Below are positions 8,921 to 19,580 of a DNA stretch of 64,000 nt, piece by piece. Every line of letters starts with the position of its first letter. Within the stretch, counting starts at the first letter, position 1. The DNA lies in assembly GCF_018457165.1 (NCBI RefSeq), contig NZ_JAFMNX010000002.1:1-64000 (forward strand), written 5' to 3'. The DNA is from Tianweitania aestuarii (GTDB lineage: Bacteria; Pseudomonadota; Alphaproteobacteria; Rhizobiales; Rhizobiaceae). Made by a program: the position numbers and the translations under genes. The notes below the pieces were generated by a model, which did not search any database, was not told the origin of the DNA, and was given only the letters and a program-made list of their open reading frames with translations.

Positions 8921-9675
8921 TGCAGCGCAGCTCGCACGAGGTCCTGAACCTCATAGGCCGTCAGATCGAGCTTCAACGGCGTGACGGAGATATGGTCGGA
9001 GCGCAGCGCATGCAGGTCCGTGCCTTCCGGGATCTCGCTTTCGCCGCGTCCGAAACGCAGCCAGTAGTAAGGCAGCCCGCGGCCATCGTTGCGGGCATCC
9101 ACGGTGATGCCGTAAACGAGCTTGCCCTGCCGCGTCACGACATGGCCCTTCACGGCATCCGGCTGGCAGTTCGGGAAGTTCACGTTGAGCAGAACGCCTT
9201 CCGGCAGATCGATGCCGATCAGCCGCTTCAACAACGCTGGCGCATGCGCCTCGACCGTATTCCACGGCACGACGCGCCCATCATTGGCAAACGTATAACC
9301 CTGGCTGAGCGCTATCGAGCGGATGCCGAGCAGCGTGCCTTCCATCGCACCCGCCACCGTGCCGGAATAGGTCACGTCATCGGCGACGTTCGAGCCGGAA
9401 TTCACACCGGACAGAATCAGGTCCGGCGGCTCGGGCATGAGGTTGCGAACGCCCATGATGACGCAATCGGTCGGCGTGCCGCGCACCGCATAATGACGGT
9501 CGTCGATGCGGCGCATTCGCAGCGGTTCTGAGATCGACAGCGAGTGCGAGAAACCGGACTGGTCGGTTTCCGGCGCCACCACCCAGATGTCGTCGCTCAA
9601 TGTGCGAGCGATCCGCTCGAGCGATTGCAGGCCCTCGGCATGAATGCCGTCGTCATTGGTCAGAAGAATGCGCAT
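8917..9675 (-). CDS. surE: 5'/3'-nucleotidase SurE
   Basis: 252 residues, starting [15 protein letters not shown]. The NDDG metal motif (about 7-10) and the SGVNSGSNV stretch (about 89-97) are the active-site signatures of this stationary-phase survival phosphatase, which dephosphorylates nucleoside monophosphates. First gene of surE-pcm. It lies 36 bases after serS on the same strand and may be co-transcribed with it. Confidence 0.95.
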   Translation of the reverse strand: MRILLTNDDGIHAEGLQSLERIARTLSDDIWVVAPETDQSGFSHSLSISEPLRMRRIDDRHYAVRGTPTDCVIMGVRNLMPEPPDLILSGVNSGSNVADDVTYSGTVAGAMEGTLLGIRSIALSQGYTFANDGRVVPWNTVEAHAPALLKRLIGIDLPEGVLLNVNFPNCQPDAVKGHVVTRQGKLVYGITVDARNDGRGLPYYWLRFGRGESEIPEGTDLHALRSDHISVTPLKLDLTAYEVQDLVRAALQ

Positions 9676-9711
9676 GCTCAGCCTATCCCCAGTGGCGGCT
9701 TGACTAACGAC

Positions 9712-11118
<1,407 letters not shown>

Positions 11119-11156
11119 TCACTCGGTCTTGCCCGAAAATGGAAACAAGGAAGCCG

Positions 11157-12020
11157 TTACACGGACTTCGGCGTATCGTCAGGATCAACGGCGTCCGGCA
11201 CGTCTTCGGCCGCAGCCGCTGCGTCGCGTGCATGCTGTTCCTTCGCCCGATTGCGCTCGATCCAGCGCGCCATCCAGATCGAACCTTCGTAGAGAAGGAT
11301 CGTCGGCAGCGCCAAGCCGATCTGGCTGACCGGATCCGGCGGCGTCAGAACGGCCGCAGCCACAAAGGCAGACACGATCGCCCATTTGCGCTTATCCGCG
11401 AGCGTCTCGGCCGTCAGCAATCCCACACGTGCCAGAAGCGTCGTCACCACCGGCAGCTGGAACACCAGGCCGAACGAGAAGATCAGCGTCATGATGAGGC
11501 TGAGATACTCGGACACCTTTGGCAGAAGCGAAATCTGCACGTCCTGACCGGGGCCAACCTGCTGCATGGCAAGGAAGAACCACATCACCATCGGGGTGAA
11601 GAAGAAGTACACCAGCGCCGCGCCCATCAGGAACAGAACCGGCGATGCGATGAGGAACGGCAGGAAAGCCGCGCGTTCGTTCTTGTAGAGGCCGGGCGCC
11701 ACGAACTTGTAGACCTGCGCGGCAACCAGCGGAAAGGCGAGAACCAGACCGCCGAACATGGCGAGCTTGATCTGCGTGAAGAAAAACTCCTGCGGTGCCG
11801 TGTAGATCAGCTCGACATGGCCGTCATTCATCCCTGCCCAGATCGTCGCCCATTTGAACGGGACCACCAGGAGGTCGAACAACTGCTTTGCAAAGAAGAA
11901 GCAGATCAGGAAGGCGACAAAGAAGCCGCCGATAGCCCAGATCAGGCGCGAACGCAGTTCGATCAGGTGATCGAGCAGCGGCGCGGAGGACTTTTCGATT
12001 TCGTCGTCCGACGTCTTCAC
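11157..12020 (-). CDS. tatC: Sec-independent protein translocase TatC
   Basis: 287 residues with six predicted transmembrane helices. The N-terminal HLIELRSRLIWAI motif and the PLVAAQVYKFVAPGLYKNER region are the TatC twin-arginine recognition surface. TatC receives folded precursors with RR signal peptides. The ATG overlaps the tatB stop by four bases. The C-terminal tail after about residue 255 is charged and variable. Confidence 0.97.
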   Translation of the reverse strand: MKTSDDEIEKSSAPLLDHLIELRSRLIWAIGGFFVAFLICFFFAKQLFDLLVVPFKWATIWAGMNDGHVELIYTAPQEFFFTQIKLAMFGGLVLAFPLVAAQVYKFVAPGLYKNERAAFLPFLIASPVLFLMGAALVYFFFTPMVMWFFLAMQQVGPGQDVQISLLPKVSEYLSLIMTLIFSFGLVFQLPVVTTLLARVGLLTAETLADKRKWAIVSAFVAAAVLTPPDPVSQIGLALPTILLYEGSIWMARWIERNRAKEQHARDAAAAAEDVPDAVDPDDTPKSV

Positions 12021-12757
12021 GTGGCGGTTCCGGTTTCTTTGGGCTTGCGGGTGCGAACCGGCTTTTCAGCCGCCGTTCCGTTCATGGTGCTGGCTTCGGC
12101 TGCAGACTTCTTCGGAGCCGCCTTGGTTTTCGGCGCTTCCGAGCCTTCAGCAACTGCGGCTTTAGGCGCGCGCGGAGCACGAGCCTTCTTCGCAGGCGCT
12201 GCCGTTTCGGCAACGGGCGCCTTGGCCGGCTCCGCCGTCACAGCATTCGTCTGCGCCAGCGGGGCTGCGGGTGCGACGGGTGCAACAGGCGCAAGCGGTT
12301 CCACCGGCTGAGCCAGAGCGCCTGCCCCCAGACCGGACGCTTCCTTCGGCGCTTCGCCCGTCAGAGCGGACGGCGCGGCGGTTGCACCGGTCTTGAGCGG
12401 TTCAACAGCGGTTGCTTCCGTGGAAGCCGGCGTTGAAGGCGCCGGTGTGGATGGCCGCATGACCTGATCCATCCCGGCGCGAACATCGGCCGCAGCTTTT
12501 TCAAGCGGGTTCAAAGCCTTGCGGATCTCGTTCTTGGGATTGAGCGAGCGCAGGTCATTGACCGATTTGCGGACGTCGTCGAGCTCGGCTTCTTTCAAAG
12601 CGTCATCGAACTGCTTGCGGAAATCGCCAGCCATCGACGTCATTTTCGCGGTGAACTTGCCGAAGGTGCGCAGCATCCTCGGCAAATCCTTTGGGCCCAC
12701 GACCACGATCATGACGACCGCGATCACAAGCATTTCGGTCCAACCGATGTCGAACAT
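12017..12757 (-). CDS. tatB: Sec-independent protein translocase TatB
   Basis: 246 residues. One N-terminal helix with the conserved acidic residue and the GPKDLPRMLR motif (about 21-30) is followed by an amphipathic helix. A long Ala/Pro/Lys-rich tail (about 100-246) ends in basic residues and is low in complexity. TatB works with TatC in substrate binding. The stop codon overlaps tatC (ATGA), and tatA lies 37 bases upstream. Confidence 0.95.
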   Translation of the reverse strand: MFDIGWTEMLVIAVVMIVVVGPKDLPRMLRTFGKFTAKMTSMAGDFRKQFDDALKEAELDDVRKSVNDLRSLNPKNEIRKALNPLEKAAADVRAGMDQVMRPSTPAPSTPASTEATAVEPLKTGATAAPSALTGEAPKEASGLGAGALAQPVEPLAPVAPVAPAAPLAQTNAVTAEPAKAPVAETAAPAKKARAPRAPKAAVAEGSEAPKTKAAPKKSAAEASTMNGTAAEKPVRTRKPKETGTAT

Positions 12758-12794
12758 CAGAACTGTTCCCGCTTGTAGCTAGGCGCGGAACGCG

Positions 12795-13031
12795 TCAGGA
12801 CTTGGTGACGTTGCGGTCCGGGGTCGCCACAGTCTCGCCCGGGCGATGCTCAACGGTGCGCGGATCAACAGGACGCGTTTCATCCTGCGTGTCCTCGTCG
12901 GTCATGCCCTTCTTGAAGCTCTTGATGCCCTTGGCCATGTCGCCCATCAGCTCGGGAATCTTGCCGCGGCCGAACAGCAGCAGAACAACAACAAGCACGA
13001 TCAGCCAGTGCCAGATCGAAAAGGAACCCAT
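12795..13031 (-). CDS. tatA: Sec-independent protein translocase TatA
   Basis: 78 residues from ATG 13031 ([21 protein letters not shown]), with GAGAG-like purines six bases upstream. A GTG six bases earlier is possible but less likely. One membrane helix, the [17 protein letters not shown] amphipathic hinge and a short acidic tail are typical of TatA, which oligomerises into the translocation pore. First gene of tatABC. Confidence 0.96.
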   Translation of the reverse strand: MGSFSIWHWLIVLVVVLLLFGRGKIPELMGDMAKGIKSFKKGMTDEDTQDETRPVDPRTVEHRPGETVATPDRNVTKS

Positions 13032-13320
13032 GATCACTCTCTTTCGAATTCTTAACCCGGGGAACAGCTAGGCCCTCCTTCAGGCCTTTGCAAATCCCTT
13101 CATCGTCAACAGCACACCAGACATTTCAGGCGAGAGAAAGACTTCGCGCCACTTAAAGACGATGCGCCGCATCCCATGCGGGTGGTTTACCGTACAACGC
13201 GGCTGAAGCACGGCTTCAACACCAAACTATACAGCTTCGCGGCGTTGTTACCATGCACACCGCCCGTTCTCCAAGGGTTTCCCGAAGGGTTTAACGAGGT
13301 GAAACGCCGTTCGACCATCA
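13032..13320. other. Intergenic region between scpB and tatA
   Basis: 289 bases without a gene. It must hold the tatABC promoter. I see only short hairpins, for example CCGCAT-CCC-ATGCGG and GAAGC-ACG-GCTTC, and no convincing -35/-10 pair or terminator T-tract. Confidence 0.5.
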
Positions 13321-14013
13321 TCAATCCTCCGTGACACGAGGCGTAAGGAGGCCAAGTTCTTCCAGATCGACGTCGGTGAGTTCGTCTTCGTCGTCACGCA
13401 GCAGATCGTTCTCTATCGGCGGCACAGGAACGGCGAAGTTGCTGGGCATGCGCGGCGACAGGAGCCCTGCCCCTTTCAGCTCCTCCATTCCCGGCAGATC
13501 GCGCAGTTCGGCAAGGCCGAAATGGTCGAGAAAGGCTTGCGTCGTGCCGTAGGTCACCGGCCGCCCGGGCGTGCGACGACGTCCGCGCATCCTCACCCAG
13601 CCGCTTTCCAGAAGAAGATCGAGCGTCCCCTTCGAGGTTTCCACGCCGCGCACATCCTCGATCTCTGCGCGCGTCACCGGCTGGTGGTAAGCAATGGTGG
13701 ACAGCACTTCGAGCGCTGCCCGCGACAGCTTCTTTTGCTGCGGCGCATCGCGGCGAAGAAGAAAGCCGAGATCCGGCGCGGTGCGCAGTGCCCACGCATC
13801 CTCCACCCGCACGACATTGACACCACGATTGGCATAGGCCCCAACCAGCCGCTCCATCACAAGGTCGAGCGCAACATCGTCCGGCAGCCGTTCGGCCAGC
13901 ATCTTGCCCGTAACCGGCTCGGTGCTGGCAAACAGAATCGCTTCGGCAATGCGAATCGCCTGGCCGAGACGCTGTTGCGCAAACAGGTCGGTGTCGGGGC
14001 TCGTTTCACTCAC
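13321..14013 (-). CDS. scpB: Segregation and condensation protein B
   Basis: 230 residues from GTG 14013. Two winged-helix domains carry the ScpB signatures EAILFASTEPVTG, ALEVLSTIAYHQPVTRAEIEDVRGV and GRPVTYGTTQAFLDHFGL. ScpB dimers bind the ScpA kleisin and the SMC ATPase in chromosome condensation. The GTG overlaps the scpA stop as GTGA. A longer frame to 14283 would sit inside scpA and has no family similarity. The C-terminus is strongly acidic (DLLRDDEDELTDVDLEEL). Confidence 0.93.
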   Translation of the reverse strand: MSETSPDTDLFAQQRLGQAIRIAEAILFASTEPVTGKMLAERLPDDVALDLVMERLVGAYANRGVNVVRVEDAWALRTAPDLGFLLRRDAPQQKKLSRAALEVLSTIAYHQPVTRAEIEDVRGVETSKGTLDLLLESGWVRMRGRRRTPGRPVTYGTTQAFLDHFGLAELRDLPGMEELKGAGLLSPRMPSNFAVPVPPIENDLLRDDEDELTDVDLEELGLLTPRVTED

Positions 14014-14870
14014 GTCACATCTCCAACGAGCCGGGGCCGCGGCTGCAGCTGCAATTGTCGCTGTCCGGGCCGCATATAGATCGGCGCGAATGCACCCTCT
14101 TGCCGCACCTCCAGCTTTCCTTCGCGGATCAGCTCGAGACTGGCGGCAAAGGAGCTGGCCAGAACGCTGCGGCGCTGCGACGGGTCGCTGAGATACTGGG
14201 TCAGAAAGCCGTTCAGCGCACTCCAATCCCCTGAATGCCCAACCAACCGAACCAGGAGATCGCGCGCATCCTGAAGCGACCACACGCCGCGCGCCGCGAT
14301 CTGCACATTGCTGATGGCCTGGCGCTGGCGCTGCACCGCATAAGCGGCAAGAAGATCGTAAAGGCTCGCCTCGAACGTCACACTGCGATCGAGCTCCAGC
14401 GCTTCCGGCGCACCGCGCGCAAACACATCACGGCCCAGCCGATCGCGATTGATCAGCCGTGCCGCAGCCTCGCGCATGGCTTCCAGTCGCTTCAAGCGAA
14501 ACTGCAGCACCGCCGCCAGTTCCTCCCCGCTTTCGCCCTCCTCGTTCCGCTGTTTGGGAACAAGCAGCTTGGATTTGAGGAATGCGAGCCATGCCGCCAT
14601 GACGAGGTAATCGGCAGCCAGTTCGAGCCGCATGGCGCGCACGCGGTCGATGAAGCCGATATACTGCTCGGCCAGCGCAACCACGGAGATCTGCGAAAGA
14701 TCGACCTTCTGGTTGCGGGCAAGATGCAGCAGAAGGTCGAGCGGCCCTTCGAAGCCGGCGACATCCACCACCAGCTCCGGCTCGCTCAAGCCTTGAGTCT
14801 TGTTATCCGACCAGAGTTCTTCCGGCGAAACAGGCTGCGCCGCTTCGCCGTCCTTGTGTCCGCTGTTCAA
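14010..14870 (-). CDS. scpA: Segregation and condensation protein A
   Basis: 286 residues. The kleisin N-terminal signature FEGPLDLLLHLARNQKVDLSQI (about 40-61) is followed by AADYLVMAAWLAFLKSKLLVP. The C-terminal winged helix contacts SMC. ScpA bridges the SMC heads. It lies between nagZ (39 bases upstream) and scpB (4-base overlap), the standard alphaproteobacterial order. Confidence 0.95.
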   Translation of the reverse strand: MNSGHKDGEAAQPVSPEELWSDNKTQGLSEPELVVDVAGFEGPLDLLLHLARNQKVDLSQISVVALAEQYIGFIDRVRAMRLELAADYLVMAAWLAFLKSKLLVPKQRNEEGESGEELAAVLQFRLKRLEAMREAAARLINRDRLGRDVFARGAPEALELDRSVTFEASLYDLLAAYAVQRQRQAISNVQIAARGVWSLQDARDLLVRLVGHSGDWSALNGFLTQYLSDPSQRRSVLASSFAASLELIREGKLEVRQEGAFAPIYMRPGQRQLQLQPRPRLVGDVT

Positions 14871-14909
14871 GCATCGACCTCATACGGCCCGGACCTCGGG
14901 CCGCCGGCC

Positions 14910-15929
14910 TTATGCCACCAACTGCATCAGCTCGGCAAACTCGGCGCGCATGTCATCCTCAACGGAATCGTCGCTGACACCGAGCGGAAGCAGCGCGCGT
15001 TCCGCACGCGCCAGCGCCTCGCCCGTCAAACGCGGCGTTTCGGCGACCACGGCTTCCATCTCGCCCATCACGCCGTTGCAATGCAGGACGATGTCGCAAC
15101 CCGCGGCAAGAATCGCGCGGCTGCGGCTCGCGAAATCCCCTGACAGCGCCTTCATCGACACATCGTCGCTCATCAGAAGACCGTCGAAGCCGATCTCCTT
15201 GCGGATGATCTCGTCGATCACGATCGGTGACGTGGTGGCCGGCAGATCCGGATCGATGGCGGAATAGATGACATGCGCGGTCATCGCCATGCCGACATCG
15301 GACAGCGCCTTGAATGGCGCGAAGTCCCGCGCGCGCAGCTCTTCCAGTGGCGTATCCACCGTCGGCAACGCCAGATGCGTGTCGGCGGTCGCCCGTCCAT
15401 GGCCCGGAACATGCTTCATCACCGGCAGAACGCCGCCGGCAAGCAGGCCGTCCACAGCCGCCCGGCCGAGTGCCGCGACGATCTCCGGCTCCGTGCCATA
15501 AGCACGGTTGCCGATCACATCATGCGCACCGGCCACCGGCACGTCGAGAACCGGCAAACAGTCGGCGTTAATGCCGAGATTGATGAGGTCGAAGGCATGC
15601 AGGCGCGACAAAAGCCATGTGGCGCGCAGGCCGTCCGTCTGGTTCCTGCCGTAAAGTGCACCAAGATCGGCGGCCGGCGGATAGTTCGGCGCAAGCGGCG
15701 GGCGCAGCCGCTGCACGCGGCCCCCTTCCTGGTCGAGAAACACGGGCGCGTTCGGCCGGTCGGTGCATTTGCGCATGCAGTCCACCAGCGCGCGCACCTG
15801 TTCGGCATCCACGATGTTGCGGGCAAACAGGATGAAGCCCCAGGGCCGATGTTCGCGGAAGAACGTTTCTTCTTCCGGCGTCAGCACCGGACCGGCAGCA
15901 CCAAGGATCACCGCCTTGCATTCATTCAT
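14910..15929 (-). CDS. nagZ: Beta-N-acetylhexosaminidase (GH3)
   Basis: 339 residues, a single GH3 TIM barrel without the second domain, as in NagZ. Active-site landmarks are the KHVPGHG loop, the DTH dyad (ATADTHLALP) and the nucleophile Asp in LLMSDDVSM. It removes GlcNAc from anhydro-muropeptides in the cytoplasm during wall recycling. It lies directly downstream of the SPOR gene and upstream of scpA. Confidence 0.95.
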   Translation of the reverse strand: MNECKAVILGAAGPVLTPEEETFFREHRPWGFILFARNIVDAEQVRALVDCMRKCTDRPNAPVFLDQEGGRVQRLRPPLAPNYPPAADLGALYGRNQTDGLRATWLLSRLHAFDLINLGINADCLPVLDVPVAGAHDVIGNRAYGTEPEIVAALGRAAVDGLLAGGVLPVMKHVPGHGRATADTHLALPTVDTPLEELRARDFAPFKALSDVGMAMTAHVIYSAIDPDLPATTSPIVIDEIIRKEIGFDGLLMSDDVSMKALSGDFASRSRAILAAGCDIVLHCNGVMGEMEAVVAETPRLTGEALARAERALLPLGVSDDSVEDDMRAEFAELMQLVA

Positions 15930-15970
15930 GGCTCAAGCTCTCAAAAGGCCGAAATTGCGCAGATACAACG

Positions 15971-16001
15971 AAGCCCGCCACGTTAGGTTCGCAGCGGGCT
16001 T
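15971..16001 (-). terminator. Weak hairpin between SPOR gene and nagZ
   Basis: An 8-bp inverted repeat (15971-15978 with 15994-16001) with a 15-base loop, 22 bases after the SPOR stop. There is no proper T-tract on the minus strand, so it may only attenuate read-through into nagZ. Confidence 0.4.
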
Positions 16002-16022
16002 GAAGAACGTTGCGGCGGCTTC

Positions 16023-19000
16023 TTACTGCGAAACGAAGCAGCTGCCACCCGCGCTCTTGTAGTTGGCGCAGATCGTGTTGGCTTCGGCGCGCGACGAGGC
16101 CGCAACGCGAACGCGGTAATAGGTGCCCTTGCCGGCGATGTCGGCCCGCACGATGTTGACGTTCTTGCCGCCGAGCACGCTGGCATAGCGGCGCGAAAGA
16201 TTGTCGTAGCTGGCCTGCGCGGCAGCTTCGCTCGGCTGCGACGCGATCTGCACGGCCCAACCGGACGGCGCGGCAGCCGCATCAACAGCAGCCGGCGCGG
16301 TTGCGGCCTGTGCGGTCGGCGCAACGGCGGCGACCTGCGGAGCCGCCTGCGGCGCAGGCTGAGCAGCCGGCGTTTCGTCGATCATGCTTTCAACCGTATC
16401 CGACGCTTCCGGCAGGCTCGGCGCAGCGGTCGGTGCGATCGAAGCCGGCTCGGCCGTTACGGCCTCGGCTGCGGATGCAAGCTGGGGCGCCGGTGCAGCC
16501 GCTTCTTCACGCGGCGCCAGCGACCCATCCGGGCGAACAACCATGGTGCGAACCCGACGCGGCGCAACCGCCACCATTTCTTCCGGTATCTGGCTGCCTG
16601 CGGCATCCGGCATCAGGCGGTCTTCGGCCTTGCCTGCCGTACCGACCGCTTCATTGTCGACATCACCATCATCGGTGCCTTCGAACTCGCTTCCGTCGCC
16701 GTCGAGCGCGGACAGGCTGGCCATCGAATCTTCGGCCTCCTGCGCGTTCAGATCAACCGGCGCCTCGTTTTCGGAGATCAACCGCTCCTGCGTCGGCGCA
16801 CCCAGCGGCTGGCCGGAACCAACGCGGTCGTAAACCACATTGTCCTGGTTCGGCACGGTCGTACCGCCCGGGTTTTCCGGACGCACTTTCATCGGGTCGG
16901 TGTCGGCACGAACGAGCGTCGCCTCACCGCCGCTGCCCGTTGAACCGCTCGGCATGGCCAGCATGGCAACGCCGCCGATCAGGACGATCGCTGCAGCCGC
17001 ACCGGCCATCACCATGCCGCGACGGCCAAGAAGGCTCTGGCGCGGTTGGGTGCGAGGCGCCTGTTCGTAATAACCGTCCTCGTCTTCCGGCTCATACATG
17101 CCAGCGCGCGACAGGTCGGAATCATACCGTCCGGCCGATGCACCGGCTGCAGCGCCAGCGGCGGCAGCACCCATGGAGAAGTCGAGGTGCTCGTCCCAGT
17201 TCTGAGCATTGGCCGGGCGATGCGCGTCCAGCTCTTCACCGCGCGCCTGAGCGGCCTGCTCGTGGTTCATCGAGTGAAAAGCCTGATCGAACTGCGGATC
17301 GAAATCATCGAAGCCGTTGCCACGTGGCGCAGGCTCGCGGCCGTAATCGACGTCCGGCAGGTCCAGCTCGTCGGAATGCGCCAAGCGCTGATCCACGAAG
17401 TCGACCGTCTCGATATCCGGCACATCCGCGCGCATGCTCGGCGCGTTCACCATCGGCCGTCCCTGCGCGGCATAGCCATAGCCGGCAGCGGCAGTCTGGC
17501 CGTAGCCAGCCGCGGCGCTTTGGCCGTAACCGGCCGCGGCGCCCTCGCCGTAACCGGTATTGTGGTCGCTGTCCCGGTGGTATGGATCAGCAGCCAATTC
17601 ATCGGCAAGAGCGGCGTCGAAAGCCCGTTCATCAAAAGGCTGCATGGCTTCGGGTTCCATATCGGGTTGGGCAGGCTCTTCCACCGGATCAGCAAAAGTG
17701 GTCGAGGCAGTGTTAGTGGTGTCTGGTTCGAACGTTTGCTCGGCGCTCGCATGCGCATCGGTGTTCGAGAATGCGTTGGCCGCGGCGACCGAAGCGGACA
17801 CGGCAGCAAAGTCCGTCATTTCGGGCGTTCGAGGCTGTGTAACCTCGGCCTCAATCGCAGCTTCGATGTCACGCGCAACGGCGTCGTCATCCATAAGATC
17901 GGCCATCTCGAAGTCGCCGAAATCCGGCTCGTCCGCAGGATCTTCCTGCGGCTGGCTTACCGGTGCGGGCTCCGGCTGGAACGCGGCATAGGCAAGAGGC
18001 GCGGCCGTCGCGGCAGCAGCGGGCGCTGTGTCCACCTCGGAAAAATCGAGGTTCCACAGGGCGTCGCCGGTCTGCGGATCAGCTGATTGAGCCTCATCCC
18101 GCTGCCCGTCGAACGCCTGAGTGTCCGTCCGGTGGTCCGGCGCACCGGCTTCGGCGAAGTCGATGCCGCGCAGCCAGCTATCGTCTTCGGGCGCAGCAAG
18201 CGATGTTTCGGCTGCCTGCTGGCTGTCCATCTCACCGCCAAGCAGATCAAACAGCTCGCGCTCGAACGCCTCGTCATGCGCAGGCGTTGCCTGCAACTCG
18301 GCTTCCGGCTCAACAAGCTGCCACTGCTCGGGCGCTTCTGAAACGGCTTCGGCCTGCTCGTTCTGGGGCGGCAGTTCATCCTGCTCAGACAGCACCAGCG
18401 GCTCGTCCAGCGAGATCGACCCCTCGTCCAGCCAGCCCTCTTCCGCCGTGAACACAGCGCGCTCGTCGGAGGCTTCGGCTTCGGTCTCGTCCAAGGCGTC
18501 CAGATCGAGATCGCCGATCAGATCGGCGTCGGTCTGTTCGTCCTGCGCATGAGGCTCCAGCTGAACAGGCAAGGCTTCCAGATCGTTTTCGTAAGCCAGA
18601 TCGGTCTCGTAAGAGGGTGACGCCTGCACAACCGGTTCTTCGATCGCTTCGGTAAGCTGCTGGGCGAGCTCCAGATCCAGCGGATCAACCGCAGCATCGG
18701 AAACCGGCTGCTCGTCCGCCACGCCGGCGTCCAGTTCGTTCTCCGGCTGCACGCTCTCGGTCGCTTGAACAGGCTCGAACGCAACCGGCGCGGCGGCTTC
18801 CGGCTCCGGCTCTTCCACGACAGTTGGCTGTGGCGCCTGCTGGTCGCGGTTTTGCTGCCAGGCCTCGAGCGCGGCATAAGCTGCCTCGATCTCGTCATCC
18901 TCCTCGGCAGCCGGCGCGCTCGCCGGTTCTACGACCGGCGTCGCAGCTTCGACCGGCGTGGAAGCCGCATAGCCGAGGTCATTCGTGGAGATGGTGTCGT

Positions 19001-19484
19001 CTTCGTCGAAGCTCAGTTCGAAATCGGCGAAGGGATCGACCTCGGGCTCGACAGCCGCTTCCGGCTCATCGGCCACGAACGTGTCGACCGTTTCGTGAAA
19101 ATCGTAACCCTGCCCATCCGCCTGCTGCGCCTCGACGGCTGCGGCGGAGGCATGATGGTAAGCGTCGGCTACCGGGACTTCTAGCTCAGCTTCGGCTGCG
19201 ACAGGCTCTTCGGCGAAAACCGGCTCTTCGGTGAAAACCGGCTCATGGCGAACCGGCTCCGCCGCGCGTGGCAAAGCCTGGGCTGGCACGTTGTCCTGGT
19301 CGCTATGGAACTCGCCAAGGAGTTCGCGCTCGAGATCCAGGCCGAAATCAGGCTCAACCGGCTCGGCCGGCTGATGCACTTTCACCCGCGGATCGAAGCC
19401 CATGATACGGGTCAGTTCCGCAAACGGGTCGTCCTCCGCAATCGGCGCGGCGGCGGGGGCACGGTTTGAAGAAGTGTCTGCCAT
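16023..19484 (-). CDS. Giant acidic SPOR-domain membrane protein (FtsN-like position)
   Basis: 1153 residues. Residues 1 to about 820 are a low-complexity, strongly Glu/Asp/Ala/Pro-rich cytoplasmic region. It includes four 8-residue GYGxxAAA-type repeats (about 644-677). One transmembrane helix (about 824-846, after basic RRG) leads to a periplasmic linker and a C-terminal SPOR domain (about 1075-1153) that should bind denuded septal peptidoglycan. The N-in topology and the argS/nagZ neighbours match the locus where alphaproteobacterial FtsN is found (from memory). Most FtsN proteins have a far shorter cytoplasmic part, so the function of the 820-residue tail is open. Confidence 0.85.
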   Translation of the reverse strand: MADTSSNRAPAAAPIAEDDPFAELTRIMGFDPRVKVHQPAEPVEPDFGLDLERELLGEFHSDQDNVPAQALPRAAEPVRHEPVFTEEPVFAEEPVAAEAELEVPVADAYHHASAAAVEAQQADGQGYDFHETVDTFVADEPEAAVEPEVDPFADFELSFDEDDTISTNDLGYAASTPVEAATPVVEPASAPAAEEDDEIEAAYAALEAWQQNRDQQAPQPTVVEEPEPEAAAPVAFEPVQATESVQPENELDAGVADEQPVSDAAVDPLDLELAQQLTEAIEEPVVQASPSYETDLAYENDLEALPVQLEPHAQDEQTDADLIGDLDLDALDETEAEASDERAVFTAEEGWLDEGSISLDEPLVLSEQDELPPQNEQAEAVSEAPEQWQLVEPEAELQATPAHDEAFERELFDLLGGEMDSQQAAETSLAAPEDDSWLRGIDFAEAGAPDHRTDTQAFDGQRDEAQSADPQTGDALWNLDFSEVDTAPAAAATAAPLAYAAFQPEPAPVSQPQEDPADEPDFGDFEMADLMDDDAVARDIEAAIEAEVTQPRTPEMTDFAAVSASVAAANAFSNTDAHASAEQTFEPDTTNTASTTFADPVEEPAQPDMEPEAMQPFDERAFDAALADELAADPYHRDSDHNTGYGEGAAAGYGQSAAAGYGQTAAAGYGYAAQGRPMVNAPSMRADVPDIETVDFVDQRLAHSDELDLPDVDYGREPAPRGNGFDDFDPQFDQAFHSMNHEQAAQARGEELDAHRPANAQNWDEHLDFSMGAAAAGAAAGASAGRYDSDLSRAGMYEPEDEDGYYEQAPRTQPRQSLLGRRGMVMAGAAAAIVLIGGVAMLAMPSGSTGSGGEATLVRADTDPMKVRPENPGGTTVPNQDNVVYDRVGSGQPLGAPTQERLISENEAPVDLNAQEAEDSMASLSALDGDGSEFEGTDDGDVDNEAVGTAGKAEDRLMPDAAGSQIPEEMVAVAPRRVRTMVVRPDGSLAPREEAAAPAPQLASAAEAVTAEPASIAPTAAPSLPEASDTVESMIDETPAAQPAPQAAPQVAAVAPTAQAATAPAAVDAAAAPSGWAVQIASQPSEAAAQASYDNLSRRYASVLGGKNVNIVRADIAGKGTYYRVRVAASSRAEANTICANYKSAGGSCFVSQ
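17455..17560 (-). repeat. In-frame 24-nt tandem repeat in the SPOR gene
   Basis: Four degenerate copies of a 24-base unit encode the octapeptide G-Y-G-x-x-A-A-A. Copies differ at the two variable residues (EG, QS, QT, then the last unit diverges). This is likely a slippage-prone length-variable site. Confidence 0.7.
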
Positions 19485-19580
19485 GATCTTTCCCGTACTC
19501 GAACTCGGTCGGACGCCGGCGACGTCGCACGACGGGCTCGGCCCGTACCAAGCTTTTGTGGGAAAATGGTGGCAGCTGGA

